Below are positions 1 to 9,200 of a DNA stretch of 64,000 nucleotides, piece by piece. The first letter of the stretch is position 1; each line of letters starts with the position of its first letter. Position numbers and translations under genes: made by a program. The stretch lies in contig NZ_VWSF01000005.1 in assembly GCF_008629685.1 (NCBI RefSeq), positions 186,001 through 250,000 on the forward strand, read 5' to 3'. The stretch is from Adhaeribacter rhizoryzae (lineage in GTDB: Bacteria > Bacteroidota > Bacteroidia > Cytophagales > Hymenobacteraceae). Under the pieces are notes generated by a model. That model ran no database searches. It was not told the DNA's origin and saw only the letters and a list, made by a program, of their open reading frames with translations.

Positions 1-285
1 GGCACAAATGCCAATAAACCCTACAGTGTAGTTCGGTTTGAGGTAGAAGTACTGAATAAGGGGAACATAAACTTAGCCTTTAACGCAACTGCCGGCATTA
101 CTGCCTGGGCCGGCCAAAAACCTTTGAAATTAGCTGAGCAGGGAGCGGTGGCCGAACTTCCTCAGGGCATCCACCAGATTACACTGGCTATTGACCGCCA
201 GGTACGTCCGAAAGGTTCGCTAAGTATTCAGCTACAGGATGCCGGTACTGCTACCGCGCAAACCAGGTTGGTAATGGGGCAATAG
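1..285 (+). CDS. C-terminal fragment of a protein of uncertain family (5' end outside window)
   Basis: Frame 1 is open from the first base to a TAG stop at 283-285, giving 94 residues of a C-terminus. The text is beta-rich, with short hydrophobic strands and the stretch ITAWAGQKPLKL followed by LPQGIHQITLAIDR and LSIQLQDAG. This pattern resembles the C-terminal carbohydrate-binding-like module of large secreted PVC-type cytochrome or sorbosone-dehydrogenase-like proteins of Bacteroidota and Planctomycetota; that is a family impression, not a demonstrated match. An intrinsic terminator follows about 30 bases after the stop, so this is the end of its transcription unit. Coding is likely; function is not established. 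Confidence 0.7.
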   Translation, partial: GTNANKPYSVVRFEVEVLNKGNINLAFNATAGITAWAGQKPLKLAEQGAVAELPQGIHQITLAIDRQVRPKGSLSIQLQDAGTATAQTRLVMGQ

Positions 286-313
286 AACTTTTGGCTTTAT
301 CTTTTAAACATAG

Positions 314-337
314 AACCCCACTGTCCGGTGGGGTTTT
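314..337 (+). terminator. Intrinsic terminator after the first gene
   Basis: Stem CCCCAC (316-321) pairs with GTGGGG (328-333) around a 6-nt loop, flanked by AA/TT pairs and followed by a T-rich tail (TTTTATTTTATT). It lies about 30 bases after the stop at 285. Confidence 0.8.
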
Positions 338-409
338 ATTTTATTAGGCCACTATTCGCATTATTATACCTATGTCAAGTGGATAATGCGCAATCTACAG
401 GCGTCCTAT

Positions 410-472
410 TGAGCCTGTCGAAATAGCTATTAATTACTTTACAATGCCGTTATAGGTCCTTCGACAAGCTCA
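410..472. repeat. Imperfect inverted repeat in a gene-free stretch (286-636)
   Basis: TGAGCCTGTCGAA (410-422) and TTCGACAAGCTCA (460-472) are inverted copies with one mismatch, separated by 37 bases. The arm followed by AGGATGACC is a type of short palindrome seen between genes in many bacterial genomes. Nothing else was seen in 338-636 apart from this repeat and the likely 5' region of the next gene. Confidence 0.6.
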
Positions 473-636
473 GGATGACCAGCAATGTACGTTTAAGCGC
501 AGGTTTCATTTTATAATGGTATTAGATATGAACACCTGCTTTTAAAAAGTAATCACAATTAATTTATCCTAACCGGTAATGCGGCGGCTTTGCTTAAATT
601 TACGCTATTATTCTGGTCATTCTTTAAAGTTTAATA

Positions 637-2358
637 ATGGTACTTACCTTAGTAATGTGGGCATACATTCACTGCTTTAATTGCAGTCTAGGATTAATGC
701 TTTACAACCTGCTCAGCAATATTTTCGGCTGGAAATTTACGAAAGTACCGGCCTACCTGCTGAGTTTATTTGGTTTGTGCTTTTTAACCGGTTACCTGGC
801 CATTTATTCGCTTTTTGCTCCTATAAATGTAATTACCCACTTAACTTTAATTATACCATTGGCCTTTTATGCTGTTAAACGAAAGGCGGTATTTAAACTG
901 TTTTTGCAACCCCGCCTCAGTTTTTCAAAAACTGAATTTTTGTTTTTGCTATTACCGGTTTTAATTATAGTTCTTAATTTATTATACCTGAATACATTAC
1001 CTGTTTTACATACCGATAGTGGGCTGTATCACATTCAAGCCATTAAATGGCCGCAATATTACCCGGTTGTGCCGGGCATTGGCAATTTATTATCCCAAAT
1101 AGGTTATAATTCCAGTTTCTTTTTATGGTCGGCTTTTTTTAGTGGGGTATCGTTAACCAGCCAGCCAATTTATGCCCTTAACAGTTATCTGGTATTATTA
1201 TTAACCGTAACCGGACTAACCCTTTTTCGGGCAGCTTTTACAAAAGACAAAAGCAAAATGGCCTACAGTATTTTTCCGGTTATTTTATGCGGCTTAATCC
1301 CGATAATTTTCGATAGAGCCATTGCGTCGCCTACGCCGGATATTGCGTTAACGGTAATACTGGCTTTTATTTTTACCATTCAAATTTATCAGCTGGGTAA
1401 ATCAGGGAAAGAAATAAATGCGTTTGAAACCCTGACTTTGGTGTTGCTGGTGTTAACCGCCTTTACAATTAAAATATCGGTTGCTCCCATTGCGGGCGTT
1501 TTACTGTATTTAATTTTTACCGAACAGGTTAAGCTAAGTAAACAATGGGTTATGCTGGTAGCTGCGTCTGGCCTGTTTATTTTTGGCCCTTGGTTTATCC
1601 GCAATATTATTCAAACCGGGTATTTAGTTTATCCTTTTCCGTACCTTGATATTTTTACGGTTGACTGGAAAGTACCTATGCCAATTGTGCTGGATGAAAT
1701 GAATATGATAAAATCTTTTGCCAAAGAAGGGGCCAACGACTGGCAACGTGTTTTGCAAACTTCTTTCTGGGTTTGGGTTAAATCCTGGTACAGTTATCAA
1801 TCAACTTACTATAAATTTATACTTGCCGGAGCTGCCCTATCGCCTTTGTTCATGGTTATTTTGGGTTACCTAAAACGCGAAGCGCCAGGTTTTACAAATC
1901 TTTATAAAAAATTACTGGCCCTGTGGTTTATTTATTACGCAGGATTTCTATTCTGGCTGTATTTTGTGCCCAGTATTAGGTTTGGGGTTACGTTTATTTA
2001 TTTAAGCCTGTTAATACCCATTATTTTTGTTTTGCAAGGCACCATTAGCAAGTACAGCGCTTTTGTGTATGTGCTTGGTATAACCATAATACTGGGTTTG
2101 GGCCTAAATCAGTTACGCGACCTTGTTCACTTTTTGCGCTTTCAACCAGCCGTAATACAAGCTCGTTTAATGTATCAGGAGTATCATCCTGTACCTGCTT
2201 TAGCACCAGTAAAAGTATCTCATGTAAACGTCTGGCGGCCGGTTAAAGAATTGGTTTGTTGGGATGCTCCCATTCCGTGCACTTACCACTTGGTTAAAGG
2301 CCTGGAATTACGCGGAAAAGATTTAGCCAGTGGTTTTCGGATAAAGAGCAAAGAATAA
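637..2358 (+). CDS. Polytopic membrane protein, LIC_10190-like / GT-C-like
   Basis: This 573-aa protein has about a dozen hydrophobic segments spread along its length and a short soluble C-terminal tail with several Cys and Lys residues. After the third or fourth membrane segment there is an acidic loop, LHTDSGLYHIQAIKW, followed by aromatic residues. Such a loop with an acidic residue near the start of the periplasmic region recalls GT-C type lipid-linked sugar transferases and the LIC_10190 family of predicted membrane proteins. Function is therefore a guess: an envelope glycosylation or polymer-modifying enzyme. The ATG at 637 is the first one in frame and puts the first membrane segment at the N-terminus. 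It stands alone between a terminator and a short ORF. Confidence 0.85.
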   Translation: MVLTLVMWAYIHCFNCSLGLMLYNLLSNIFGWKFTKVPAYLLSLFGLCFLTGYLAIYSLFAPINVITHLTLIIPLAFYAVKRKAVFKLFLQPRLSFSKTEFLFLLLPVLIIVLNLLYLNTLPVLHTDSGLYHIQAIKWPQYYPVVPGIGNLLSQIGYNSSFFLWSAFFSGVSLTSQPIYALNSYLVLLLTVTGLTLFRAAFTKDKSKMAYSIFPVILCGLIPIIFDRAIASPTPDIALTVILAFIFTIQIYQLGKSGKEINAFETLTLVLLVLTAFTIKISVAPIAGVLLYLIFTEQVKLSKQWVMLVAASGLFIFGPWFIRNIIQTGYLVYPFPYLDIFTVDWKVPMPIVLDEMNMIKSFAKEGANDWQRVLQTSFWVWVKSWYSYQSTYYKFILAGAALSPLFMVILGYLKREAPGFTNLYKKLLALWFIYYAGFLFWLYFVPSIRFGVTFIYLSLLIPIIFVLQGTISKYSAFVYVLGITIILGLGLNQLRDLVHFLRFQPAVIQARLMYQEYHPVPALAPVKVSHVNVWRPVKELVCWDAPIPCTYHLVKGLELRGKDLASGFRIKSKE

Positions 2359-2428
2359 TTCTGGATTTAAAACGCCTGCACCTAATCTGGCTAGCTGATA
2401 AATAATTTTTTGTGAGCTTCTTTTAACC

Positions 2429-2457
2429 TTTTGCGTTAATACCAAAAAGCAACTTTG
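2429..2457 (+). promoter_or_regulatory. Candidate Bacteroidota promoter for the small acidic ORF
   Basis: CAACTTTG at 2450-2457 differs from the -7 consensus TAnnTTTG at one position, and TTTTG at 2429-2433 lies at a suitable distance upstream for the -33 box. The ATG of the small ORF follows 22 bases later. Sequence match only. Confidence 0.35.
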
Positions 2458-2479
2458 CACTTATTATCATTAGCACCAG

Positions 2480-2644
2480 ATGGAACAGGAAGCAGAAAAC
2501 TCACCCCGTAAAGAAGACGAAATAATGGATGAAAATGCCATTATTTTGAAAGAAGAAAATACCCCGGCTTTATACGACAATACGGCCGAAGCCTTTGAAG
2601 CGGATATAGAAATTATAGACCTGACGGAAGATGCGGAGGCATAA
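2480..2644 (+). CDS. Small acidic protein, 54 aa, unknown
   Basis: An ATG at 2480 opens a 54-codon frame ending with TAA at 2642-2644. The product is strongly acidic, rich in Glu, Asp and Ala, begins MEQEAENSPRKEDE and ends with IIDLTEDAEA. It has no membrane segment or signal peptide. A near-consensus -7 box sits just upstream and a REP-type palindrome just downstream, so it would be its own transcription unit. An overlapping frame on the other strand looks like a shadow because it is rich in Ser and has no promoter. No family recognised; small acidic ORFs of this kind are common in Cytophagales as conserved hypotheticals. Confidence 0.5.
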   Translation: MEQEAENSPRKEDEIMDENAIILKEENTPALYDNTAEAFEADIEIIDLTEDAEA

Positions 2645-2671
2645 GCTTTTGCTAGGCACATGTAATAACGT

Positions 2672-2741
2672 AATTCGCCAATCAGAAGATTGGCTATCCT
2701 GGAAATGCGTAGAGCGCGTTGCTAACTCTACGCATAACTAG
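2672..2741 (+). repeat. REP-type unit, isolated copy
   Basis: Two hairpins in the order A then B. Hairpin A is GCCAATC-AGAA-GATTGGC (2677-2694). Hairpin B is GCGTAGAG (2707-2714) pairing with CTCTACGC (2726-2733). The unit matches the REP units that flank the RAYT genes at 13.6-20.8 kb, about 11 kb away, but no transposase gene is near this copy. Confidence 0.8.
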
Positions 2742-2801
2742 AAGGTTTGGAATGGTAAATAATTTCCTGTTTTCTAATAATATTAAAACATTAAAGCAAG
2801 T

Positions 2802-4694
2802 TTATTCTTTTTTACCGGTTAAATCCTGTTCGCTGATGGTGCGGGTGGTTACCTTGCCTACTTGCTGATTAGCCTGAAAAGCAGTTGCTTTTACAACAGT
2901 CGGGTTAATTATTTTAAAGGGCATGGTATACTGCAAAGATTCCAAAGTGGGCTCGGTACCGTCCAGGGTGTAAAATATGCGGGTGCCGTGGCTGCCGGTT
3001 TTTAAAGATACTGTAATATTTTTTGCTTCCGTATCGGGCGTAACTTCCATGAAAACGTTGTAAGCACTTTTGGCATAGTTCAAGCCAATCGCATCGTAAC
3101 GTTTGTATTGTGTTTCCATTCTTTTCTTAAAGTTATCCCAGTTTTTCAGATTGGCCGGGGTCCAGGCTACTTCGGCCAAAGCCGCTGCCCTCGGAAAAGC
3201 ATAATATTCGGCTTTTTCTGGAGTATGAATATATTCGGCCCACACATTGCCCTGGGTACCAATTATATATTTAGCTTCTGCGGGTGTTAACTCGGCGGGC
3301 GTAGGTTCATAGGAATATACTTTTTCCAGCAACAGCATGCCCCCAATTGCTTTGGGTTCCAACGCCCGGTCGCCCTGGTAATAATCTAAATATAGGTGCG
3401 AAGAGGGTGTCATAACCACATTGTGGTGTTCTTTGGCCGCCGCAATACCGCCTTTAATGCCGCGCCACGACATAACCGAAGCATTGGGAGCCAGGCCACC
3501 TTCTAATATTTCGTCCCAGCCAATAATATTTTTATTTTTCGTCAGCAGGAATTTTTCAATGCGTTTAATAAAATAACTCTGCAGTTCGTGTTCATCTTTT
3601 AAATTTTCGGCTTTAATGCGGGCCTGACACTTAGCGCAAGCTTTCCACCGGTCTTTGGGTGCTTCGTCGCCGCCAATATGAATAATGGGGCTCGGAAACA
3701 AGGCGGCTACTTCGGTTAAAACATCTTCCAGAAAAGTAAACGTTTGGTCGTTGCCGGCGCAGTAAATATCTTTCTGAATGCCCCATTGCAGCGGCATTTT
3801 GTGTGGCCCGCCCGTACACGAAAGCTCCGGGTAAGCTGCCAAAACCGCCAGCGTATGGCCGGGCATTTCTACTTCGGGCACTACGTTTATGTAGCGGGCG
3901 CTGGCGTAAGCCACAACGTCTTTAATCTGCTCCTGGGTATAATAACCACTGTGGGGGCGGTAATCAATCTGATCGCGGTTACCAACCTGGGTGCCTTCGC
4001 GATTAGCACCAATTTGGGTTAAACGGGGATATTTTTTTATTTCGATGCGCCAGCCGTGGTCTTCGGTTAAGTGCCAGTGAAACGTATTGAGTTTGTGCAT
4101 GGCCATGTAATCGAGGTATTTTTTGATAAACTCGACCGGGTAAAAATAGCGGCCCACATCCAGCATCAGGCCCCGCCAGCTATAGCGCGGCTTATCCTGA
4201 ATATCCACGGCCGGAATAGCAACGGCGGCTTTACCGGCTACCGCTTCGGGGCCAGCCGGTAATAACTGGTAAATGGTTTGCAATCCGTAAAATATGCCGT
4301 GCCCGTGGGTGGCCCGCACCACAATATTCTCCGGCCGCACAGTTAATGCATATCCTTCTTTCCCCAGCGTAGTGTCGGTTGGCTGTTTGCTTAAAATAAT
4401 GGCATTTTTAGCTTTTAGCGCATTGGCCTTTTCGATTACGGTTAGTTCGTGACCGGTAGTACTTTTTAGCTGGTCGGCGAGCATGCCGGCCAATAATTTA
4501 AGCTCCTGATCCTGAGGCGTAATGTAAATTTTAGTTTTAGCCGTAAGCTGAAAATTGCCCGGTAAAAGTTTTAAACTAACCGGCTGCGGAATAATTGAAA
4601 TATTGCTTTCGGGTGCTGTGGTGGTTTGGGCTCCGGCCAGGTTAATACAAATAATACTAAGCCAGAGTAACAAGAGGGTACGTACACGCATCAT
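2802..4694 (-). CDS. Beta-N-acetylhexosaminidase, glycoside hydrolase family 20
   Basis: A 630-aa exported exo-glycosidase that removes terminal N-acetylglucosamine or N-acetylgalactosamine from chitooligosaccharides and glycans. The N-terminus is a signal peptide ending near AGAQ. Next comes a GH20b alpha/beta domain (about 30-160), then the GH20 barrel (about 165-510) with HWHLTEDHGWRIEIKKYPR and the catalytic pair in HIGGDEAPKDRW (Asp343-Glu344), which works by substrate-assisted catalysis. The C-terminal ~90 residues match the chitobiase/hexosaminidase beta-sandwich (IFYTLDGTEPT). Length and order are typical for periplasmic Bacteroidota enzymes. No susC/susD pair is adjacent, so it is not part of a visible polysaccharide utilisation locus. 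Confidence 0.96.
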   Translation of the reverse strand: MMRVRTLLLLWLSIICINLAGAQTTTAPESNISIIPQPVSLKLLPGNFQLTAKTKIYITPQDQELKLLAGMLADQLKSTTGHELTVIEKANALKAKNAIILSKQPTDTTLGKEGYALTVRPENIVVRATHGHGIFYGLQTIYQLLPAGPEAVAGKAAVAIPAVDIQDKPRYSWRGLMLDVGRYFYPVEFIKKYLDYMAMHKLNTFHWHLTEDHGWRIEIKKYPRLTQIGANREGTQVGNRDQIDYRPHSGYYTQEQIKDVVAYASARYINVVPEVEMPGHTLAVLAAYPELSCTGGPHKMPLQWGIQKDIYCAGNDQTFTFLEDVLTEVAALFPSPIIHIGGDEAPKDRWKACAKCQARIKAENLKDEHELQSYFIKRIEKFLLTKNKNIIGWDEILEGGLAPNASVMSWRGIKGGIAAAKEHHNVVMTPSSHLYLDYYQGDRALEPKAIGGMLLLEKVYSYEPTPAELTPAEAKYIIGTQGNVWAEYIHTPEKAEYYAFPRAAALAEVAWTPANLKNWDNFKKRMETQYKRYDAIGLNYAKSAYNVFMEVTPDTEAKNITVSLKTGSHGTRIFYTLDGTEPTLESLQYTMPFKIINPTVVKATAFQANQQVGKVTTRTISEQDLTGKKE

Positions 4695-4966
4695 GTCGGA
4701 ATAGTTTTGATTTTACTTTATTAGTTGGTGAACAGCTTTAGGCAGGGTGAATATTATTGCTGCAAGATAACCATCTGGGGATTCTTTCAAAATTTTATCT
4801 GGATTCCAGCGGTAATTACTGCTAAAGTGTGGGTTAGGCTAAAATAAAGCCGGGATTAAGCAAAGTTAAGATTGGCGGAAACGGAAAGAATTTTATAAAG
4901 TGGCTGTTTATCTTTTGAAAGATTTCATCTTTCAATGTGTAAGTGCTAACTGGTAGCATATTCCTA

Positions 4967-5094
4967 AGTTGCCTCCCGGCCGGCGGGCCCCGTTTGGCCG
5001 CTCGGGCTGCTCATCTTTCCTTTGCTCGTACCTCGCAATGCTGCGCACCGGAAAGCTGAAAGGCCCTCGCTGTCCAAACTGCTGTCAGTTGCCT
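4967..5094. repeat. GC-rich intergenic block bounded by AGTTGCCT direct repeats
   Basis: The gene-free stretch 4695-5340 contains a block of about 120 bases that is clearly richer in G+C than the A+T-rich flanks. It is bounded by the 8-bp direct repeat AGTTGCCT (4967-4974 and 5087-5094) and holds internal inverted pieces such as CTTTCC/GGAAAG. No open frame is convincing. It may be a mobile repeat or a structured RNA; unresolved. Confidence 0.4.
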
Positions 5095-5179
5095 GTAGTT
5101 ACTGCCATTCTAGGTTCAATTATCAATTAATAAGCCTCCGCAACAAAGCTATTCCATGATGAGCTGGTTCGGCCGAACT

Positions 5180-5200
5180 CCTTCCCTGGTTCAGGGAAGG
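5180..5200. repeat. Perfect 9-bp hairpin in intergenic region
   Basis: CCTTCCCTG, loop GTT, then CAGGGAAGG. It lacks a T-tract and is followed by another CGGAGGGCGGAAGGG purine block. It resembles short intergenic palindromes found scattered through Bacteroidota genomes. Confidence 0.55.
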
Positions 5201-5244
5201 TGCCCGGAGGGCGGAAGGGTCTTTACAATCCAGATTTGTTTGCA

Positions 5245-5278
5245 AAAAGCGCCGCAAGAATAATCCTGGAGCGCTTTT
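5245..5278 (-). terminator. Terminator for the lipoprotein gene at 5341-5913
   Basis: AAAAGCGC (5245-5252) pairs with GCGCTTTT (5271-5278) across an 18-nt loop. It lies 60 bases beyond the stop of the minus-strand lipoprotein gene. The symmetric A/T ends allow function in both directions. Confidence 0.65.
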
Positions 5279-5340
5279 CTGTTTTTTCTGAAAATTCGTG
5301 TTGATTTATTTTTCCCGGTTTACGCCAGAACAATTATTAT

Positions 5341-5913
5341 TTACCAGTTAGCGGGCCGGAAAGTAGTATAAGCCGTTGCCTGGGGCTCGAACCGGATAAT
5401 GAGTTGGTTTTTGCCCGCATTGTCTGGTTGCAACGTGTAATAATAGGTTTCGGGTTTGAGGTCTTTCTTCTCGGTTTTATTATCGTAGTTCTGGTAAGAT
5501 GAAGCACAACCTTTGTAAAAGCCCCGGGCCCGCCCTTCGGTGGGGTAAAAAGTAAACGACTGCTCAGCTTCGTTAAACTGCACAGTTCCTTTTTTGTAAA
5601 CAAAAGTTTCGGTGCGGCAACTGTAAGAAGTGCCGCCGGCTACCAGGTAAAACTCACATTTACCATCGGGTTTAAAATCGAAAGCCAGGCCGGCTTCAAA
5701 CGCATTGCCTGTATACGAGCCGTTATAATCCCAGAATTCACCCATCGAAAATTCTCCGGCCAGCCATTTACGGGCCAATTCGGTGGGTACTTCGGAGCTG
5801 GGCGTAGGTTCCGGGTCTTCTTCAATACAAGCGGGCAGCAGCAGGCTTACCCATAGCAGCAAAGTGGCAAATATTCCTTTATGCAGGAGGTTAGAGCGCG
5901 TGGCGTTTTTCAT
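5341..5913 (-). CDS. Hypothetical lipoprotein, 190 aa
   Basis: A 190-aa exported lipoprotein. The start chosen is the ATG at 5911-5913, because it places a Lys/Arg N-terminus directly before a hydrophobic stretch and the lipobox LPAC (Cys29); the frame stays open upstream for 90 codons but that text does not look like protein. After the lipobox comes an acidic Glu/Pro linker, then a beta-rich domain with WLAGEFSMGEFWDYNG and a GxYKGCASSY region with paired Cys residues. The pattern recalls small lipocalin-like or META-like Bacteroidota lipoproteins, but no family is recognised. It is a single-gene unit with a terminator 60 bases downstream. Confidence 0.8.
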   Translation of the reverse strand: MKNATRSNLLHKGIFATLLLWVSLLLPACIEEDPEPTPSSEVPTELARKWLAGEFSMGEFWDYNGSYTGNAFEAGLAFDFKPDGKCEFYLVAGGTSYSCRTETFVYKKGTVQFNEAEQSFTFYPTEGRARGFYKGCASSYQNYDNKTEKKDLKPETYYYTLQPDNAGKNQLIIRFEPQATAYTTFRPANW

Positions 5914-6224
5914 AGTTTTAATAATTAAAATACTGATATATAAATATTTACCAAAAATTATTAATATGATTAAGGTACTATCCGGGGTAGGGGAGCTGCA
6001 ACTTAAATTATATAAGTAAACCTTTTCGGGCTTTGAATACAGGAAATCTCCCTTTGAGTAAAACGCTTCTGCAGGCAATATTTCAGCGTAAATTCGCGGG
6101 TTGTACGGGTTGCCGCAGGGGTTTATGCGGGTTAGCCCGGCGTTTATTACCCGCCTTATTGTGGCATAAGTTTCGGGGGGCAATCGGGCAGCCTGGCTTT
6201 AAAGGTTAATAAAGGGGCGTTTGG

Positions 6225-9200
6225 GTGCGGGGTAAATTCCCGGCTAAAATAGCAGGCAAAGCAAAAACTTTCTGGTTAACTTCGGCTGCGAAACCCAGAA
6301 CAATGCCGGAGAAGGAACCTGACCCCCGAAATTTTACGAGCAGCAACGCCCATGCCACCGATTACCTATTGGCAGTAGCTTCGGTGGCTACCGTGAACCA
6401 TGCTTTTATTTTAAAACACACTGCCGCCGAAGCGGTACCCTTGATTGGCTCGTCGTACGAAATGCAGCCGGACGTAATAGGTGTAAACGAAGGTATATTT
6501 AATGGGGTAACCGGCAGCCGGATGCCCGCGGTAAAAGTGGTGCAGTTTTCGGCCGGTTTGTGGTTTTCGTGTGCCTGCACCCGATCCAAAACCCACTTAT
6601 GCGAACACCAGGCGCAGGTACTACAGGCCCTCATTACCCGCCCCGAATTCCGGGTATTTTTTGATGCCAAACTGCGCCGGAACAAAATATTACCTGTGGC
6701 CCAGGATTACGGCCTGGCCGCCGAAGAAAACCTGGATAAATATTTCGACCTGGAATACGCAAACAAAAATATTACGGTTAAGCCCAAGTTAAAAGAGTTG
6801 TTGCCGGTAAATCCGGCTACCCAGGCCATTTTACAGGAACAATTATTGCCCAAACTCAAACCACCAATGCTGCCGCAGTCCGTGGCAACTACCCCTGACA
6901 AAGCGTATATTGTGGTTATTGCGGAGCATAAATATTACAAGCATTTGTACCTGGAACTGTACCGGGCGGCCATTACGGCCAGCGGAAAACTAAAAAATCC
7001 TTTACAGCAAATTAACCCCGCCGACCTGATTTGGCTCACCGAAAACCCGGAAGAACTTAAATTCTTTACGGCTATAACTAAGTTTCAGCGGAGCTACGAG
7101 GCCGAACCGGGCGAGGCCGATTTGGCGGCTTTAAAGGCCCTGGTGAGGAATCCGCTGGGTTTTAAATTTTACCAGCACAACCTTAATAATAACCGGGCTT
7201 CGGGCAATATTACGGCCAGTTCGCTGGTGCCGGTAGCGGTGCAAAGTTTGCCGGTAAACCTGGTGCTGGATGTAGTGGTGAAAGACAATTTTTACGAGAT
7301 TACCGGCACCATCACCCTCCTGGACCAGCCCTACGATTTGCAACACCTGGCGGTGCAGCACGAATATTTTATTCAGGTTAAGAAAAACCTGTATTTGCTC
7401 GATAATCCCGATTTGCTCCGGATTATCCGGTTTTTCAAAAAGCACAACCACAAAATATTAATCCACGAATCGAAATTTGCGGAGTTCCGGGAAACGGTGC
7501 TGGCCAGCCTCGAAAGCAAGATAAAGGTTAATTACGCTTATATAAAACCGGCTACCCCGAAGCAAATAGAAGAATTTGGCCTGGCCGAAACCCGCGAACA
7601 AATTATTTATTTATCGGAGTCGGAGGATTTTATTTTGCTGACACCGGTAATGAAGTACGGCCCCCTGGAAATACCGGTGCTTACGCACAAGCAGCTATAC
7701 GGCACCGATGCCCGCGGCCAGGCGTTTACGCTGGCCCGCGACGAAGAAGCGGAACATAACCTGGTAGCCGATATTCTAAAGCAGCACCCGTTTTTTTACG
7801 AACAACTCCACCAGGATTGCTTTTACCTGCACCGCGACCGCTTTTTAGAAGACGGTTGGTTTCTGGATGCTTTTGAAGCCTGGCAGCAGGCTGGTATTAC
7901 CGTGCTGGGTTTTAAAGAACTCAAAAATAACCGCCTCAACCCGCACAAAGCCAAAATTAGCATCCAGGTAACCAGCGGCATTAACTGGTTCGATACCACG
8001 GTTAAGGTAAAGTTTGGGCAACAGCAGGCCTCGCTCAAATATTTGCACCAGGCCATCCGGAACAAAAGTAAGTTTGTGCAGCTCGGCGACGGCACCCAGG
8101 GTTTGTTGCCCCAGGAATGGCTGGAAAAATTTGCCCGTTATTTGGCGGTGGGCGAAGTAGCCGGCGAACACATCCGGACACCCAAAATAAACTACTCGGT
8201 TATAACGGAGCTGTACGAAGACGAAGTGCTGAGCCAGGAAGTGCAAACCGAACTAATACAGTACCGCCAGAAGCTGGCTAATTATAAAGCCTTGCCCGAA
8301 GCCGAAGTGCCCGCCGGCTTGCACGCCACTTTGCGCGGTTACCAGAAACAAGGCCTCAACTGGCTTACTTTCCTCGATGAATTTAACTTTGGCGGCTGCC
8401 TCGCCGACGATATGGGTTTGGGCAAAACCATCCAAATATTGGCCTTTTTATTGGCGCAGCGCGGGCGGGTAAAACAAAATACCAACCTGGTGGTGGTGCC
8501 TACTTCTTTGCTGTTTAACTGGCAGGACGAAGTAGCCAGGTTTGCGCCTTCGCTGAAAATATTAACCGTTTACGGCGCCACCCGCATAAAAAATATCGCC
8601 GAGCTAAACCAATACGAAATCGTGCTGACCTCTTACGGCACGCTGCTCTCGGATATCCGGGTGGTGAAGGAATATCCGTTTAATTACATTATCCTCGACG
8701 AATCGCAGAATATTAAAAACCCGGAAACCGAGCGGTACCGGGCGGTGCGCTTGCTGCAATCCAGGAATAAACTGGTGCTAACGGGCACGCCCATCGAGAA
8801 CAATACTTTTGATTTATACGGTCAGTTGTCGTTTGCCTGCCCCGGTTTGCTGGGCAGCAAGCGGTTTTTCCGCGACCATTATTCCACGCCCATCGATAAG
8901 TTTAAAGACAGCCGCCGGGCCGCCGAACTGCAGCAAAAGGTAAGCCCTTTTATTTTGCGGCGCACGAAAGAACAGGTAGCCCCCGAACTGCCCGACAAAA
9001 CTGAAATGGTTATTTACTGCGAAATGGGCGCGGAGCAGCGCCGGGTGTACGATGCGGCCGAGCGGGAAATCCGCGATTTTATTTCGGCGCAGGGCGACGG
9101 CGAAATTCTCAAAAACAGCATGCACGTGCTCACCGGCCTTACCCAACTGCGGCAAATCTGCAACTCCCCGGCCTTGCTCACGGGCGGCGACTATAGCCTG

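Noticed and set aside
5914-6183. Possible N-terminal extension of the lipoprotein gene that ends at 5341
   Set aside because: The frame is open upstream of the ATG at 5911-5913, but the lipobox and signal peptide begin right after that ATG, and the extra text has no protein-like pattern.
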